64,000 nucleotides of DNA from Dehalococcoidia bacterium (GCA_020850615.1 JADZEI010000085.1:123040-187039), one strand, 5' to 3'; positions 42,580-51,440 are shown, counted from the first letter of the stretch. Notes: generated from the sequence alone by a model not told the origin. Numbers and translations are program-made.

Positions 42580-42990
42580 GTGACGAAGGTTTCTGAATTC
42601 ATGACTCCAGAGGTCATTACCGTCTGCAGCTCCGACAGCCTCTCCCACGCCGCCCGGCTGATGCGCGACAGCGACATCGGCGTGCTGCCGATCGTCGATG
42701 ACGGCAAGGTCTGCGGCGTGGTCACCGACCGCGACCTCGTGATCCGCGGTCTCGCCGACGGCCGGCCCGACGCCTGCGTTGGCGATGTGGCCTCGGGCGA
42801 CGTGGTCTGCCTGGCCCCGGACGACGACGACAAGCGGGCGGAGGCGCTGATGTCGGAGCACGACGTGCGCCGCCTCCCGGTGGTCGAGGACGGCCGTCTG
42901 GTGGGCATGGTCTCGGTCGGCGACCTCGCCGTCGGGGCGAGCGACAAGCGCGCCGGCAAGGTCATGGAGAGCACCGGGCCCCAGTGGTAG
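42580..42990 (+). CDS. CBS-domain pair protein
   Basis: 136 residues containing just two CBS motifs: VSEFMTPEVITVCSSDSLSH with VLPIVDDGKVCGVVTDRDLV, and VGDVASGDVVCLAPDDDD with RLPVVEDGRLVGMVSVGDLA. Stand-alone CBS pairs (Bateman modules) bind adenine nucleotides and regulate partner enzymes or channels. The GTG at 42580 has AAGGAGG upstream. It is divergent from the P-type ATPase; a functional link is conceivable but unsupported. Confidence 0.88.
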   Translation: MTKVSEFMTPEVITVCSSDSLSHAARLMRDSDIGVLPIVDDGKVCGVVTDRDLVIRGLADGRPDACVGDVASGDVVCLAPDDDDKRAEALMSEHDVRRLPVVEDGRLVGMVSVGDLAVGASDKRAGKVMESTGPQW

Positions 42991-43008
42991 CGCGCAGCTA
43001 GCGGTGCC

Positions 43009-44016
43009 CTACACCACGGGCAGGCGGTATACGCGAACGGCCGTGTCGTGGAAAAGCGCGGCACGGTCGTCTGGCGCGTAGCCCTGCGACAGCTTCTTGA
43101 ACTGGTTCCAGAGCACCGTGTACGAGCACGACGCCTTGTCCACGGGGAAGTTGCTTTCGAACATGGAGCGGCGCGGGCCGAACTGCTCGATCGTGTGTTC
43201 GTACCAGCGGCGGTTCGCGGCGAGCAGCTCGTCCGAAGTCGGCGGGCGCTCGCGTTCGTGCCACCCGAAGCCGTTGATCGGCATCTGGATACCGCCGACC
43301 TTCGCGACCACGTTTTCGCAGCGGGCCAGCTCGGTGACCGCCGGCCGCCAGGCTTCGAACACCTCGTCGTGCCTGCCCGCGAACGCGCCAACGCCGAGCG
43401 GCCCGCCGAGGTGGTTGAAGATGATGGTCGTGTCGGGAAAGGCGCGGGCCAGGTCCGTCACCTCGGGGACCTGGTCGTGGTAGACCCATGCCTCGAAGCT
43501 CAGCGCGTGCGTGCGCAGGTGGCGGAAGCCTTCGCGGAACTTCGCATCGAGCAGCAGGTGCTCGAACTGGACCGCCCGCGGGACCGGGAGCACGCCCTCC
43601 GCGGCGAAGGCGGCGCGGTGACGGACGCCGCGGAAGCGGTTCGGGCTCGCAGCAATGTGCGCTTCGAGCACGGGCACGACGCGGTCGCCGAGCCGGAGGT
43701 CGGCCGAGCCGACGATGCCGGCGGCGGCGCGGAGCTCGCCGTAGCGGCCGCTCGCGCTCTCCGCCGCCACGCCCTGCACCCATTCCGTCTCGCCCACGAC
43801 GCGGAACTCGTCCGGGCCGTCGGCGCGGTACATCGCGCCGCACTCCACGAACACGGTCTGGCGCACGTTGTGCCCGGAGACATCGGCGGCGAGGTCCTGG
43901 AGCACGTAGCGGTTGCCCGGCCGGTCCCAGAGGTGGTGATGCGGGTCGACGATGGGCAGGTCCGGCTCGATCGCCTCTTCCTGCGTGAGCGCGAGCCAGG
44001 TTTCGGGGTCGGTCAT
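43009..44016 (-). CDS. Amidohydrolase 2 family protein (TIM-barrel hydrolase/decarboxylase)
   Basis: 335-residue amidohydrolase_2 protein. IVDPHHHLWDRPGNRY carries the His-x-His metal site near the N-terminus; HIAASPNRFRGVRHRAAF, TIIFNHLGGPLG and RRSMFESNFPVDK supply later His and Asp ligands. It is most like L-fuconolactonase/4-sulfomuconolactonase-type lactonases. ATG 44016 has GGAGG upstream and a TAGAGT box ~26 nt away. It follows the LLM oxidoreductase on the same strand, separated by a hairpin. Confidence 0.87.
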   Translation of the reverse strand: MTDPETWLALTQEEAIEPDLPIVDPHHHLWDRPGNRYVLQDLAADVSGHNVRQTVFVECGAMYRADGPDEFRVVGETEWVQGVAAESASGRYGELRAAAGIVGSADLRLGDRVVPVLEAHIAASPNRFRGVRHRAAFAAEGVLPVPRAVQFEHLLLDAKFREGFRHLRTHALSFEAWVYHDQVPEVTDLARAFPDTTIIFNHLGGPLGVGAFAGRHDEVFEAWRPAVTELARCENVVAKVGGIQMPINGFGWHERERPPTSDELLAANRRWYEHTIEQFGPRRSMFESNFPVDKASCSYTVLWNQFKKLSQGYAPDDRAALFHDTAVRVYRLPVV

Positions 44017-44075
44017 GGCGGCACCTCCGGGAGCGTGGCTGCACTCTACCGGACGCCGCGCGCGCCCGGAACGCA

Positions 44076-44102
44076 ACAGCGCCCGGCATTGCCGGGCGCT
44101 GT
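44076..44102 (-). terminator. Strong hairpin terminator after the second LLM gene
   Basis: 12-bp perfect stem ACAGCGCCCGGC/GCCGGGCGCTGT with a 3-nt loop, 20 bp beyond the LLM stop codon at 44122 (minus strand). No U-run is present. Confidence 0.7.
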
Positions 44103-44121
44103 CCATGGTCCGCCGTGCGGG

Positions 44122-45351
44122 TCAGCTCTGCTTGCTCGCCTCGGCCTTTTCGCGCTGGGCCTGGAGTGCCGCGAAGCCCTGCTTGAGCACGTCCGGGAGC
44201 TCCTTGTTCGCGTCCTGGAACGCTTTCAGCATGGCCGCCGGCGTGGCGCCGAAGATGCCGCGCCGGTTGTCCTCCACGAAGTCGCGCGCCCAGGTGAGGC
44301 GGTCCATGTGCCCCTGGAACACGGGCGCCACGTACCGCATCAGCAGTTCGTACGACTTCATGATCTTGTGGGTCGGCGCCCATTCGTGGGCGAAGCAGAG
44401 GATCGTCCCGAACCCGCCGGAGAGGTCGACCAGGTCCTGGATCTTCTTGATGGCGTCTTCGGGCGTGCCGATGATGACCGACCGCGCTTGCATCGCCACT
44501 TCGATGTCGTCCGTCGCGTCGCCGAAGATGCCGCCCACGCGCTGCTCGGCGTCGCGGACATCGCCGTAGTAGGCGCGGTTGGCGTAGCCGCGGCGCACGT
44601 CCTCTATCGCCTCTTCGCGCGTCTCCGCGAGGTGGAGGTTCACGACGACGCGCCAGTTCTTGCGGTCGACCTGGGTCGCGTGCTCGCGGGCCGATTCCTC
44701 GGCCCAGCCCCAGACGCGCGAGAACGAGTCGCTATCGGCGCCGGCCACGGAGAGCAGCGAGATGCCGTACTTGCCGGCGAGCGTCGGGCCGCTGGGCGTC
44801 ACCGTCACGGCGGTGGCGAACTCGGGGTGCGGGTCCGAATACCAGGCCATCTGGAGCTTGGCCTCGTTCATCTCGAACCAGTCCGTCTTCATGGTGAGCG
44901 GCTCTTCGTTGCGGGCGAGGTGCATGATCGCGGCGAGGGCCTCGGCCTGGCGCTCGCGCTGCATCTCTGTCGGGATGCCCATCATGTAGGCGTCCGAGGT
45001 GAGCGCGCCCGGGCCCACGCCGAGCATCACGCGGCCCTGGGTCATGTGGTCGAGCTGGAGCAGGTCGTCGGCGACCATGAGGGGGTGGTGGTAGGGCAGG
45101 CTGACGACGCCGGTGCCCAGGCGGATGCGCTTGGTGCGCTCGGCCAGGGCGGCGATCGCGATCATCGGGTTCGAGATGAGCTCGCGGCCATACGAGTGGT
45201 GCTCGCCGATCCAGGCTTCGTCGAAGCCGAGCTCTTCGAGCGCGACCACCAGGTCCATGTCGCGCTTGATCGCGAGCGTCGGGTGCTCGCCGATGGCGTG
45301 CCAGGGGGCGATGAAGACGCCGAACTTCATGCGGCGGGGCTGACCGGACAT
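44122..45351 (-). CDS. LLM-class flavin-dependent oxidoreductase, second copy
   Basis: 409-residue luciferase-like monooxygenase: MKFGVFIAPWHAIGEHPTLA, FDEAWIGEHHSYGRELISNP, KRIRLGTGVVSLPYHHPLMV, DDLLQLDHMTQGRVMLGVGPGALTSD (landmarks only: HMTQGRVMLGVGPG). The long C-terminal part with FGTILCFAHEWAPTHKIMKS is typical of the limonene-monooxygenase/TIGR03-like subgroup. ATG 45351 is preferred over ATG 45330. A good promoter lies at 45413-45441. The substrate is unknown; oxidation of a xenobiotic or terpene-like carbonyl is possible. Confidence 0.9.
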   Translation of the reverse strand: MSGQPRRMKFGVFIAPWHAIGEHPTLAIKRDMDLVVALEELGFDEAWIGEHHSYGRELISNPMIAIAALAERTKRIRLGTGVVSLPYHHPLMVADDLLQLDHMTQGRVMLGVGPGALTSDAYMMGIPTEMQRERQAEALAAIMHLARNEEPLTMKTDWFEMNEAKLQMAWYSDPHPEFATAVTVTPSGPTLAGKYGISLLSVAGADSDSFSRVWGWAEESAREHATQVDRKNWRVVVNLHLAETREEAIEDVRRGYANRAYYGDVRDAEQRVGGIFGDATDDIEVAMQARSVIIGTPEDAIKKIQDLVDLSGGFGTILCFAHEWAPTHKIMKSYELLMRYVAPVFQGHMDRLTWARDFVEDNRRGIFGATPAAMLKAFQDANKELPDVLKQGFAALQAQREKAEASKQS

Positions 45352-45412
45352 ATAGGGTTCCCTCCATGTGATGCCGCCACGGTGCGGCACCGAACTTCGT
45401 TCGATGCGCTGG

Positions 45413-45441
45413 AATATACGGGGGATTGTCGTTCTCACCAA
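45413..45441 (-). promoter_or_regulatory. Sigma-70-type promoter of the second LLM gene
   Basis: On the minus strand, TTGGTG (45436-45441), a 17-nt spacer and TATATT (45413-45418), 61 nt before the start codon, in an AT-richer divergent region. Confidence 0.6.
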
Positions 45442-45549
45442 CTCAATAGTTCGGATTGACCTACAGAATCGGTAAGCCGCGGCGCTGGCCGCTGCCGCCG
45501 CCCGGCGTAGGATTGCGCCTGCCGGGAACCGCCCGGCGAGGAGGTCCGC

Positions 45550-46533
45550 ATGCGCGTCCTGGTGATGGGCGGCAACCGCTACATCGGCCGCCACGTGGTC
45601 GACATGCTGGCCCAGCGGGGCCACGAGGTCACCGTGATGAACAGCCACGAGTCGCCGCTGCCGCCGGGCGTCCGCCGGCTCGTCGGCGACCGGCGCATCC
45701 CCGGCGTCCTCGAAGAGGTGCTCACTCCCTACCGCGACGAATTCGACGCGGTGCTCGACAACACGTCGTACCAGACCACGGACGTCACGCCGATGGTCGA
45801 GCTCTTCCGCGGGCGGGTCGCGCACTACGTGTTCACGAGCTCCACGGCCGTCTACCTCTGGTCCGACGTCCAGCCGGTCACTGAGGAGCACCCGGTCTCG
45901 GACGACGAGGCGGTGAACACGTCCCGCGCCTATGGCGCCGGCAAGGTGCGCTGCGAACGGCTGCTCATGGAGGAGCACGCTCGCACCGGGTTCCCGGCGA
46001 CGAGCCTCCGCGTGGGCCACACGCTCGGGCCCCACTGCCCCGTCCCCACGCGCGAACCCTGGTTCTGGGCGCGCCTCGAAGCCGGCCGCCCGATCCTCGT
46101 GCCCGGCGACGGCATGCCCTTCGTGCACCTGGTCCACATCGACGACGTGGCCTCGGCGATGATCGCCACGACCGAGACGGACCGCTCGGCCGGTCAGATC
46201 TACAACGTGAACGGCCGCGAATACTCCAGCATCGCCGCCTACATCCGGATGATGGCGAGCATCGTGGGCACGGAAGCGAACCTGGTCTTCGTCCCGCGCG
46301 ACATCGCGAAGCGGTTGCGCCCGCCGATCCTGCACTGGTCCGAGTGGTACCGCGGCGGCGCCGTGTTCTCCATCGAAAAGGCGCAGCGCGAGCTCGACTG
46401 GACGCCGTCGTTCGGCCTGCGCAGCGGCCTCGAGGATTCGTACCGCTGGTGGCAGGACGAAGGCCGCACCTGGTACGAGATGGACTACGCCCGCGACGAC
46501 GAAGTCCTGGCGATGGTTCGGGACGCCGTGTGA
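45550..46533 (+). CDS. NAD-dependent epimerase/dehydratase (extended SDR)
   Basis: 327-residue extended SDR. Nucleotide motif VMGGNRYIGRHVV (Gly-x2-Gly-x2-Gly variant), YVFTSSTAVY for the catalytic Ser/Thr, SRAYGAGKVRCE with Tyr-x3-Lys, VHLVHIDDVASAM, and YNVNGREYSS. It resembles plant-type RNA-binding CSP41/atypical epimerases as well as sugar epimerases. GAGGAGG is well placed. A TAGGAT box lies ~35 nt upstream. The stop codon lies inside the CRP-like palindrome that precedes the metalloprotease gene. Confidence 0.87.
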   Translation: MRVLVMGGNRYIGRHVVDMLAQRGHEVTVMNSHESPLPPGVRRLVGDRRIPGVLEEVLTPYRDEFDAVLDNTSYQTTDVTPMVELFRGRVAHYVFTSSTAVYLWSDVQPVTEEHPVSDDEAVNTSRAYGAGKVRCERLLMEEHARTGFPATSLRVGHTLGPHCPVPTREPWFWARLEAGRPILVPGDGMPFVHLVHIDDVASAMIATTETDRSAGQIYNVNGREYSSIAAYIRMMASIVGTEANLVFVPRDIAKRLRPPILHWSEWYRGGAVFSIEKAQRELDWTPSFGLRSGLEDSYRWWQDEGRTWYEMDYARDDEVLAMVRDAV

Positions 46534-46544
46534 TCCAGGTCACA
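46529..46544. promoter_or_regulatory. CRP/FNR-type palindrome TGTGA-N6-TCACA upstream of the metalloprotease
   Basis: TGTGATCCAGGTCACA is an exact match to the CRP half-site consensus, with arms extending to 6 bp (GTGTGA/TCACAC). It overlaps the epimerase stop and lies 86 bp upstream of the metalloprotease ATG. Second perfect copy in the window (see 11540-11555). Confidence 0.55.
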
Positions 46545-46548
46545 CACG

Positions 46549-46576
46549 CCCGGCGGCCGCTGTAAGGACCGCCGGG
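46549..46576. terminator. Hairpin after the epimerase / in the leader of the metalloprotease gene
   Basis: CCCGGCGG (46549-46556) pairs with CCGCCGGG (46569-46576) across a 12-nt loop. It may end the epimerase transcript. A second small hairpin, CACGG-AGAA-CCGTG, lies just before the metalloprotease ribosome binding site. Confidence 0.45.
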
Positions 46577-46630
46577 CTCGCCGGTCTAACGGGGGAACAC
46601 GGAGAACCGTGACCCACCGGAGGACAGGCA

Positions 46631-49447
46631 ATGTCGCGCAAATCCCCCATCGTTTCGCTCCTCGTGATGCTCGTCAGCCTCGTGCTGGCGGCCACGGCCA
46701 GTGCCCAGAGCGGGCCCAACACCCACCCCGGCGGCCCCGGCGGCTTCGACACGCCGCCGGCCCAGGCCTTCGAAGAGTTCACCATCCGCCTCGAGCCGGC
46801 GCTCGGCTCGCCCCGCTGCCCCGAATCGCAGTCAGAAGCCAGCCACTGCGAGCCGCTCGGCTGGCTCAGCACCCGCTCCCAGGACTTCGTGAACATCACC
46901 GGCGAGGCGTTCCTCCGCGGCGATTCCGAGGTCCCGCAGGGCGTCCAGATGACCAGCTCGTTCGTCGCCTCGCAGGACGACACGAACGTCGCCTTCCAGT
47001 TCTCGGCCGAAGCGAAGGTCGAGGATGACACGCCCGGCCTCGACCGGCGCATGTTCGTCCGCGCCCTGATCGACGGCGTCCCCGCCGCGCCGTCCGACGT
47101 CGTCTTCGCCCGCCCCGGCCACGAAGGCACTCAGTCATTCATCTTCACCGCCAACGTCGATGCCGGCATCCACACCGTCGAGATCCAGTGGAAGGTCGAC
47201 GCCGACGCGACCGCCTCCATCCGCGATGCGTCGCTCTTCGTGCGTATGGGCCGGGACGTCGCGTCCGAGAAGGGCACCTTCACGACCGTGACCGCCCCCA
47301 GCGGCATGAACCAGGTCACCGCCAAGCAGAGCTGGCAGGACGTGCCCGGCATGTCGGCTTCGGTCTACGTGCCGAAGGGCGGCCAGGTGACGGCGAGCTT
47401 CAGCGCCGAGGCGTTCACCAGCAACGGCAAGCGCCTCATCCTCCGCGCAGTGCTCGATGGCGCGGCAATGAACCCGGGCGACGTCGTCTTCGTGAACCAC
47501 GAGCGCGCCACCTCCCAGGCCATGACCTTCGGCATGCACAACGTCGGCAGCGGCTGGCACACCGTGAAGGTCCAGTGGCAGGTCGAAGCCGGCGGCACCG
47601 CCTCGGTCGGCGACCGCACGCTCGCGGTCTCGGCGCTGCCGGTGCGGACGGACGGCGGCTCGCATTACTTCGTCGCGGCCCCCAGCGGCGCGAACGTCTA
47701 CACCGAGAAGGGCGTCAGCACGCCACTCCCGCTCCCCGATATGAGCATCGACTTCACCATCCCGGCGAACGGCAACGGCGAAGTGGCCGTGCAGTTCAGC
47801 GCCGAGATCGACGCGGTCGACGGCGCCGTCGCGATGGTTGGCCTCGCGATCGACGGCGAGCTCCAGCTCGACGGATTCGTCCAGGCCGCGGACGGCTCCC
47901 AGCCGGCCCAGGTGAAGAGCTTCGTCTTCGAGGCGAAGGGCGTGGCGCCCGGCAAGCACACCGCCGAAATCCTGTTCGCCAGCGCCACCGGCGACGGCCA
48001 GGCCTACGCCGGCGACCGCACCATGAACCTGCTCAGCGCCACCGGCTTCATCCCGGACCTCGCCGAGGCGCCGAAGTTCAGCGGCGGCCACATCGGCCTC
48101 GAAGGCGACTACATCGCCGGGATCGAGCCGCTCATCGGCACCCGCAAGGTCCTCGCCGTCCTGATCGACCCCGGCTTCTGCAGCGGCACGATCGACCCGC
48201 AGACCGGCGACCTCTGCTACAACCAGTACACCGTCCAGAAGGGCGAGGTCGACTCGGCCATCTTCGGCACCAGCGTGCAGCCCGGCTGGGGCGCCTTCCA
48301 GCCCAACAACATCGCCACCCAGCTCACGACGATGTCCGGCGGGCGCTTCACCATCGTCCGCGCCGGCGCCGGGATCAGCGGCTGGTACGACACCGACAAG
48401 TCCGTGGATGCGTACTACAAGCACGACGGCACCTGCACCGACGGCTACGACGACGGCGGCGCCATGCTCATGGCGGAAGCGGTGACCAAGGCCGGCGCTG
48501 CGATCAACTTCGCGACCTTCGATACCGACGGCAACGGCGAGCTCTCGCACCAGGAGCTGGCGATCCTCGTCGTCATCCCCCGCAAGGACGGCGACGGCAG
48601 CTCGATCCAGTACCTCTACGGCAGCACCTGCGGCGCCAACACCCGCCTCGAGCTCGATGGCGTCGTGATGCCGCAGAAGGTGGCCAAGTGGAATACGAGC
48701 CTCGACGAAGGCGCCGAGACGTTCCAGTTCACCACCGGCACGCACGAGCTGCTCCACCTCATCGGCGGCACCGACGACCTCTACCTCAAGGAAGATGTCT
48801 CGACCTACCCGCGCGACATGTCGCTCATGGCCTCGAACCGGAGCACCACGACCCACCTGGACCCGTTCCACAAGCTCGCTTTCGGCTGGGCCACGCCGGT
48901 CCTCGTCCAGCAGTCCGGCCAGGTCACCGTCTCGGCGGTCGCCCAGTCCAACACCGTCTACGTCCTCCCGCGCTACAACAACCCGTGGGAAGAGGAGTAC
49001 TACATCCTCGAAAACCGCAAGGAAGGCATGGGCCAGCCGTACTTCGACGAGGACATCAACGATAGCGGCATCGCCGTCTGGCACATCGTCAGCGACCGCG
49101 TCGAGAACCAGCAGGCTCCGATCGGCACCACGCAGGCGAAGTGGGACGCATCCCACATCCCCGGCGACAAGCCTGGCTCGCTGGGCCAGATGGGCCGCAA
49201 CGGCATCCGCCTCATCCGCCCCTTCGACGATGTCGAGAACGGCACCGCGAAGTTCATCAACAAGGACCTCACGTTCTGGACGAACGCGGACTACGACCTC
49301 GAATCCGGCAGCTGCCTGCTCATCGCCGGCCCCTTCGAGCCGTTCCACAACAAGCTCGCCTGGGCCGACTGCGAAGCCAGCGGCTACAGCCTCGAATTCG
49401 TCGACCCGGCGATCGAAGACCTCCGCGTCAACATCACCGTCGAATAG
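46631..49447 (+). CDS. Secreted M6-like zinc metalloprotease with three beta-modules
   Basis: 938-residue exported protein. Signal peptide to about residue 25 (ATASAQ). Three related ~100-residue beta-sandwich modules follow, recognisable by FQFSAEAK/ASFSAEAF/VQFSAEID and a later 'G-x-H-T-(V/A)-(E/K)-(I/V)' strand. The peptidase domain has TGTHELLHLIGG (HExxHxxG, residues 705-712) as zinc site and catalytic Glu, an EF-hand-like loop DTDGNGELSHQE (631-642), and an M6-type ending with EEYYILENRKEGMGQPYFDE and GIAVWHIV. It would degrade extracellular protein. GGAGGACA precedes the ATG; a CRP-like palindrome lies upstream. Confidence 0.87.
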   Translation: MSRKSPIVSLLVMLVSLVLAATASAQSGPNTHPGGPGGFDTPPAQAFEEFTIRLEPALGSPRCPESQSEASHCEPLGWLSTRSQDFVNITGEAFLRGDSEVPQGVQMTSSFVASQDDTNVAFQFSAEAKVEDDTPGLDRRMFVRALIDGVPAAPSDVVFARPGHEGTQSFIFTANVDAGIHTVEIQWKVDADATASIRDASLFVRMGRDVASEKGTFTTVTAPSGMNQVTAKQSWQDVPGMSASVYVPKGGQVTASFSAEAFTSNGKRLILRAVLDGAAMNPGDVVFVNHERATSQAMTFGMHNVGSGWHTVKVQWQVEAGGTASVGDRTLAVSALPVRTDGGSHYFVAAPSGANVYTEKGVSTPLPLPDMSIDFTIPANGNGEVAVQFSAEIDAVDGAVAMVGLAIDGELQLDGFVQAADGSQPAQVKSFVFEAKGVAPGKHTAEILFASATGDGQAYAGDRTMNLLSATGFIPDLAEAPKFSGGHIGLEGDYIAGIEPLIGTRKVLAVLIDPGFCSGTIDPQTGDLCYNQYTVQKGEVDSAIFGTSVQPGWGAFQPNNIATQLTTMSGGRFTIVRAGAGISGWYDTDKSVDAYYKHDGTCTDGYDDGGAMLMAEAVTKAGAAINFATFDTDGNGELSHQELAILVVIPRKDGDGSSIQYLYGSTCGANTRLELDGVVMPQKVAKWNTSLDEGAETFQFTTGTHELLHLIGGTDDLYLKEDVSTYPRDMSLMASNRSTTTHLDPFHKLAFGWATPVLVQQSGQVTVSAVAQSNTVYVLPRYNNPWEEEYYILENRKEGMGQPYFDEDINDSGIAVWHIVSDRVENQQAPIGTTQAKWDASHIPGDKPGSLGQMGRNGIRLIRPFDDVENGTAKFINKDLTFWTNADYDLESGSCLLIAGPFEPFHNKLAWADCEASGYSLEFVDPAIEDLRVNITVE

Positions 49448-49462
49448 CCCCCGCTCCGGGGA

Positions 49463-49494
49463 GGCGAAGGGTCACTATGCGTGGCCCTTTCGCC
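49463..49494 (+). terminator. Hairpin after the metalloprotease gene
   Basis: GGCGAAGGGTCAC and GTGGCCCTTTCGCC pair over 13-14 bp with one bulge and a G-U pair, 15 bp after the stop codon. A short U-run is contained in the 3' arm. Confidence 0.5.
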
Positions 49495-49572
49495 GTCCCC
49501 GGCCGGGTAACGCCTCGCCGGGTGGCGCCCGCGGGTGTCCACCGACACTCAACTTTTCGAGGTGGATGAGCA

Positions 49573-50646
49573 GTGTCGACCTATGAATCAGCCGGACCTG
49601 GTCCGGGCGGGGAAAAGATGGCGGGATCACCCACGGGCACGATGCCCGGCCGGCAACAGCAGCTCGAGCGCCAGGTGCTGGTGTTGCAGACCGGCGTTGC
49701 CGCGTTCTACTGCTTCGGCGCGGTGGGCGGGCTCTTCGGCCCCCCCGGGCCGGTGCGCGACTGGGCCGTCGCCTGGATCCTCGGTTACCACGCCGCTCAC
49801 GCCGCGTACATGGTGGGCTGGCGCTGGCGCGGCCGCCGCTCAGCGAAGGTCGAATCTCTCACGCCCGCCGCCGAGGTCACCTGCATCACCCTCGCCTGGG
49901 TCGCCATCGGCCAGCCGTATTCGCCGCTCTGGGCGGTCTACCTGTACGCCCTCGTCGGCTACTCGCGCCGCATCCACGGCACTGACTACCTCGCAGTCGC
50001 CTTCTTCATCATCGCCAGCGTGGCCGCGGGGCAGACCTACCTCACCCAGCACGCGGGCAACGGCTGGGTCGACGAAAACGGCGTCACGATCGTCGTCATG
50101 ACCGTCTTCATGGCGTTCCTCGCCGGGGCGATCGGCGAGGCCTGGCGCCGGGCCGAGGGCACCGCCCGTGCCCTCGCCGAGACCGACCCCCTCACCGGCA
50201 TCGCCAACCGGCGCACCTTCCTGGACCACCTCGCCGTCCTCGCGCTGCTGCCGACGACGCAGTTCTCCGTACTCATGCTGGACCTCGACGACTTCAAGAA
50301 GCTCAACGACGAGCACGGCCACCTCCACGGCGACGACGTGCTCGCGCGGACCGCCGCGTTGCTCGCGGCGAACCTCCGCCCGGGCGACACGGTCGCCCGC
50401 TACGGTGGCGAGGAGTTCGTGGTGATGCTCCCGGGCGCGTCGCTGGAAGAAGCTGTCGCCATCGCCGAGCGTCTGCGCACAGCCGTGTTCGAACGCACCC
50501 CGACGACTGTGTCCATCGGCTGTGCGGCCCGCCTCCCCGCCGAGTCCGCCGAGGGTGTGGTCCGCCGCGCGGACGACCTGCTGCTCGCCGCGAAGCGCAC
50601 GGGGAAGAATGTCGTGGTCACGCGGATGCCGGCCGCGGCCGCCTGA
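49573..50646 (+). CDS. Membrane diguanylate cyclase (GGDEF)
   Basis: 357 residues: a membrane sensor region with ~5-6 helices (residues ~35-195), then a GGDEF domain. ETDPLTGIANRRTFLDHLAV starts the domain; LMLDLDDFKKLNDEHGH holds the metal Asp; the active loop is GGEEF (278-282). RPGD (269-272) lies five residues before it, a complete allosteric I-site, so product inhibition is expected. It should be active in making c-di-GMP. GTG 49573; an ATG at 49618 would shorten the N-terminus. It is the last gene before a convergent regulator. Confidence 0.92.
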   Translation: MSTYESAGPGPGGEKMAGSPTGTMPGRQQQLERQVLVLQTGVAAFYCFGAVGGLFGPPGPVRDWAVAWILGYHAAHAAYMVGWRWRGRRSAKVESLTPAAEVTCITLAWVAIGQPYSPLWAVYLYALVGYSRRIHGTDYLAVAFFIIASVAAGQTYLTQHAGNGWVDENGVTIVVMTVFMAFLAGAIGEAWRRAEGTARALAETDPLTGIANRRTFLDHLAVLALLPTTQFSVLMLDLDDFKKLNDEHGHLHGDDVLARTAALLAANLRPGDTVARYGGEEFVVMLPGASLEEAVAIAERLRTAVFERTPTTVSIGCAARLPAESAEGVVRRADDLLLAAKRTGKNVVVTRMPAAAA

Positions 50647-50648
50647 AG

Positions 50649-51350
50649 TTAGTTCTCGGCCTGGCCGTTACTGTTCGCGCGAGCGCTCGCGTTCCAGCAG
50701 ACGATGCACCGGCTGTCGCCCCGCCGCCGGTGCCCGACGAACTGCACGTCCTGCCCGAGGAAGGCGGAGATCGCCGTGCGCTCAGCCTCGCAAATGGTTT
50801 CGGTGAGCGACGCGACCGGCCAGTAGGGGCAGTGGTTCAGGGCGACACAGCGCATGCCGCCTACCTCCGCCCACGCCGGGACGAAGCCGAGCTCGCGGTA
50901 GAGCTCGAAGGCCGCCTCTTCGTGGTTGGCGAAGGTAGTCCCTTCGAGGAGCGCGTAGCCGCGTGCCTCGAGCCCGGCGCGCGCGTGGCTCACGAATTCC
51001 GCGAGGACATCGGGGTGGCTTGCTTCAAGGAAGCGGATGAGCTCCTGCGCGACCGCCCGCACGTTCGACGGGAACAGCGCCCACGCCTGCGGGGCGAGGC
51101 GGTAGAGGTGCGCGGGGCGACCCACCTGCCCGGGCAGGTGCTCGACCTGGATCAGGCGCATGCGCGTGAGCTGCCGCAGGGTGGCGCGCAGCGTGCCGCT
51201 CGACTTGATGAGGCGGTCTTCGAGTTGCTTGATCGTCGTCCCGTCCCGTTCGGCCAGGACGAGGATCACTTCGCGCTGACCGGGGGTTAGCCGAAGCCAT
51301 TCGGTGCCCGCCGGCACTCCCGGGACATCGTGAGGAGCGTCGCTGGTCAT
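50649..51350 (-). CDS. SufR-like Fe-S-sensing HTH regulator
   Basis: 233-residue DNA-binding protein. Winged helix at residues ~20-85 (LTPGQREVILVLAERDGTTI, SSGTLRATLRQLTRMRLIQV, GRPAHLYRLAP). The C-terminal domain has the COG2345/SufR cysteine pattern: CVALNHCPYWPVA, then TICEAER, then DSRCIVCW. SufR uses such Cys to hold a 4Fe-4S cluster and represses suf genes. No suf operon is next to it here, so the target is open; autoregulation is plausible. A TACAAT -10 box lies at 51391-51396. Confidence 0.8.
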   Translation of the reverse strand: MTSDAPHDVPGVPAGTEWLRLTPGQREVILVLAERDGTTIKQLEDRLIKSSGTLRATLRQLTRMRLIQVEHLPGQVGRPAHLYRLAPQAWALFPSNVRAVAQELIRFLEASHPDVLAEFVSHARAGLEARGYALLEGTTFANHEEAAFELYRELGFVPAWAEVGGMRCVALNHCPYWPVASLTETICEAERTAISAFLGQDVQFVGHRRRGDSRCIVCWNASARANSNGQAEN

Positions 51351-51390
51351 GCTGCGCCTCTTCTCGCTCGCGAATGAGCGCTACCAAACC

Positions 51391-51396
51391 ATTGTA
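51391..51396 (-). promoter_or_regulatory. -10 box (TACAAT) of the SufR-like gene
   Basis: TACAAT on the minus strand, in an AT-rich patch 40 nt before the ATG. A CGCTC/GAGCG inverted repeat lies between it and the start, a possible autoregulatory site. Confidence 0.45.
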
Positions 51397-51422
51397 TTTG
51401 ATCTCGAGTTCCGCTCATAGAT

Positions 51423-51438
51423 GACGGCGAAAGCCGTC
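51423..51438 (-). terminator. Short hairpin after the MBL gene
   Basis: GACGGC-GAAA-GCCGTC, a perfect 6-bp stem with a 4-nt loop, 2 bp beyond the MBL stop codon (minus strand) and just before the SufR-like promoter. Confidence 0.45.
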
Positions 51439-51440
51439 GA

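Noticed and set aside
46577..46630. Riboswitch (c-di-AMP or c-di-GMP type) before the metalloprotease
   Set aside because: The leader has small hairpins and GGGGGAA/GGAGAACC strings, but the conserved multi-stem architecture of either class is absent and the leader is too short.
47135..49348. 737-codon open frame on the - strand
   Set aside because: Mirror of the metalloprotease gene; composition is that of an antisense frame.
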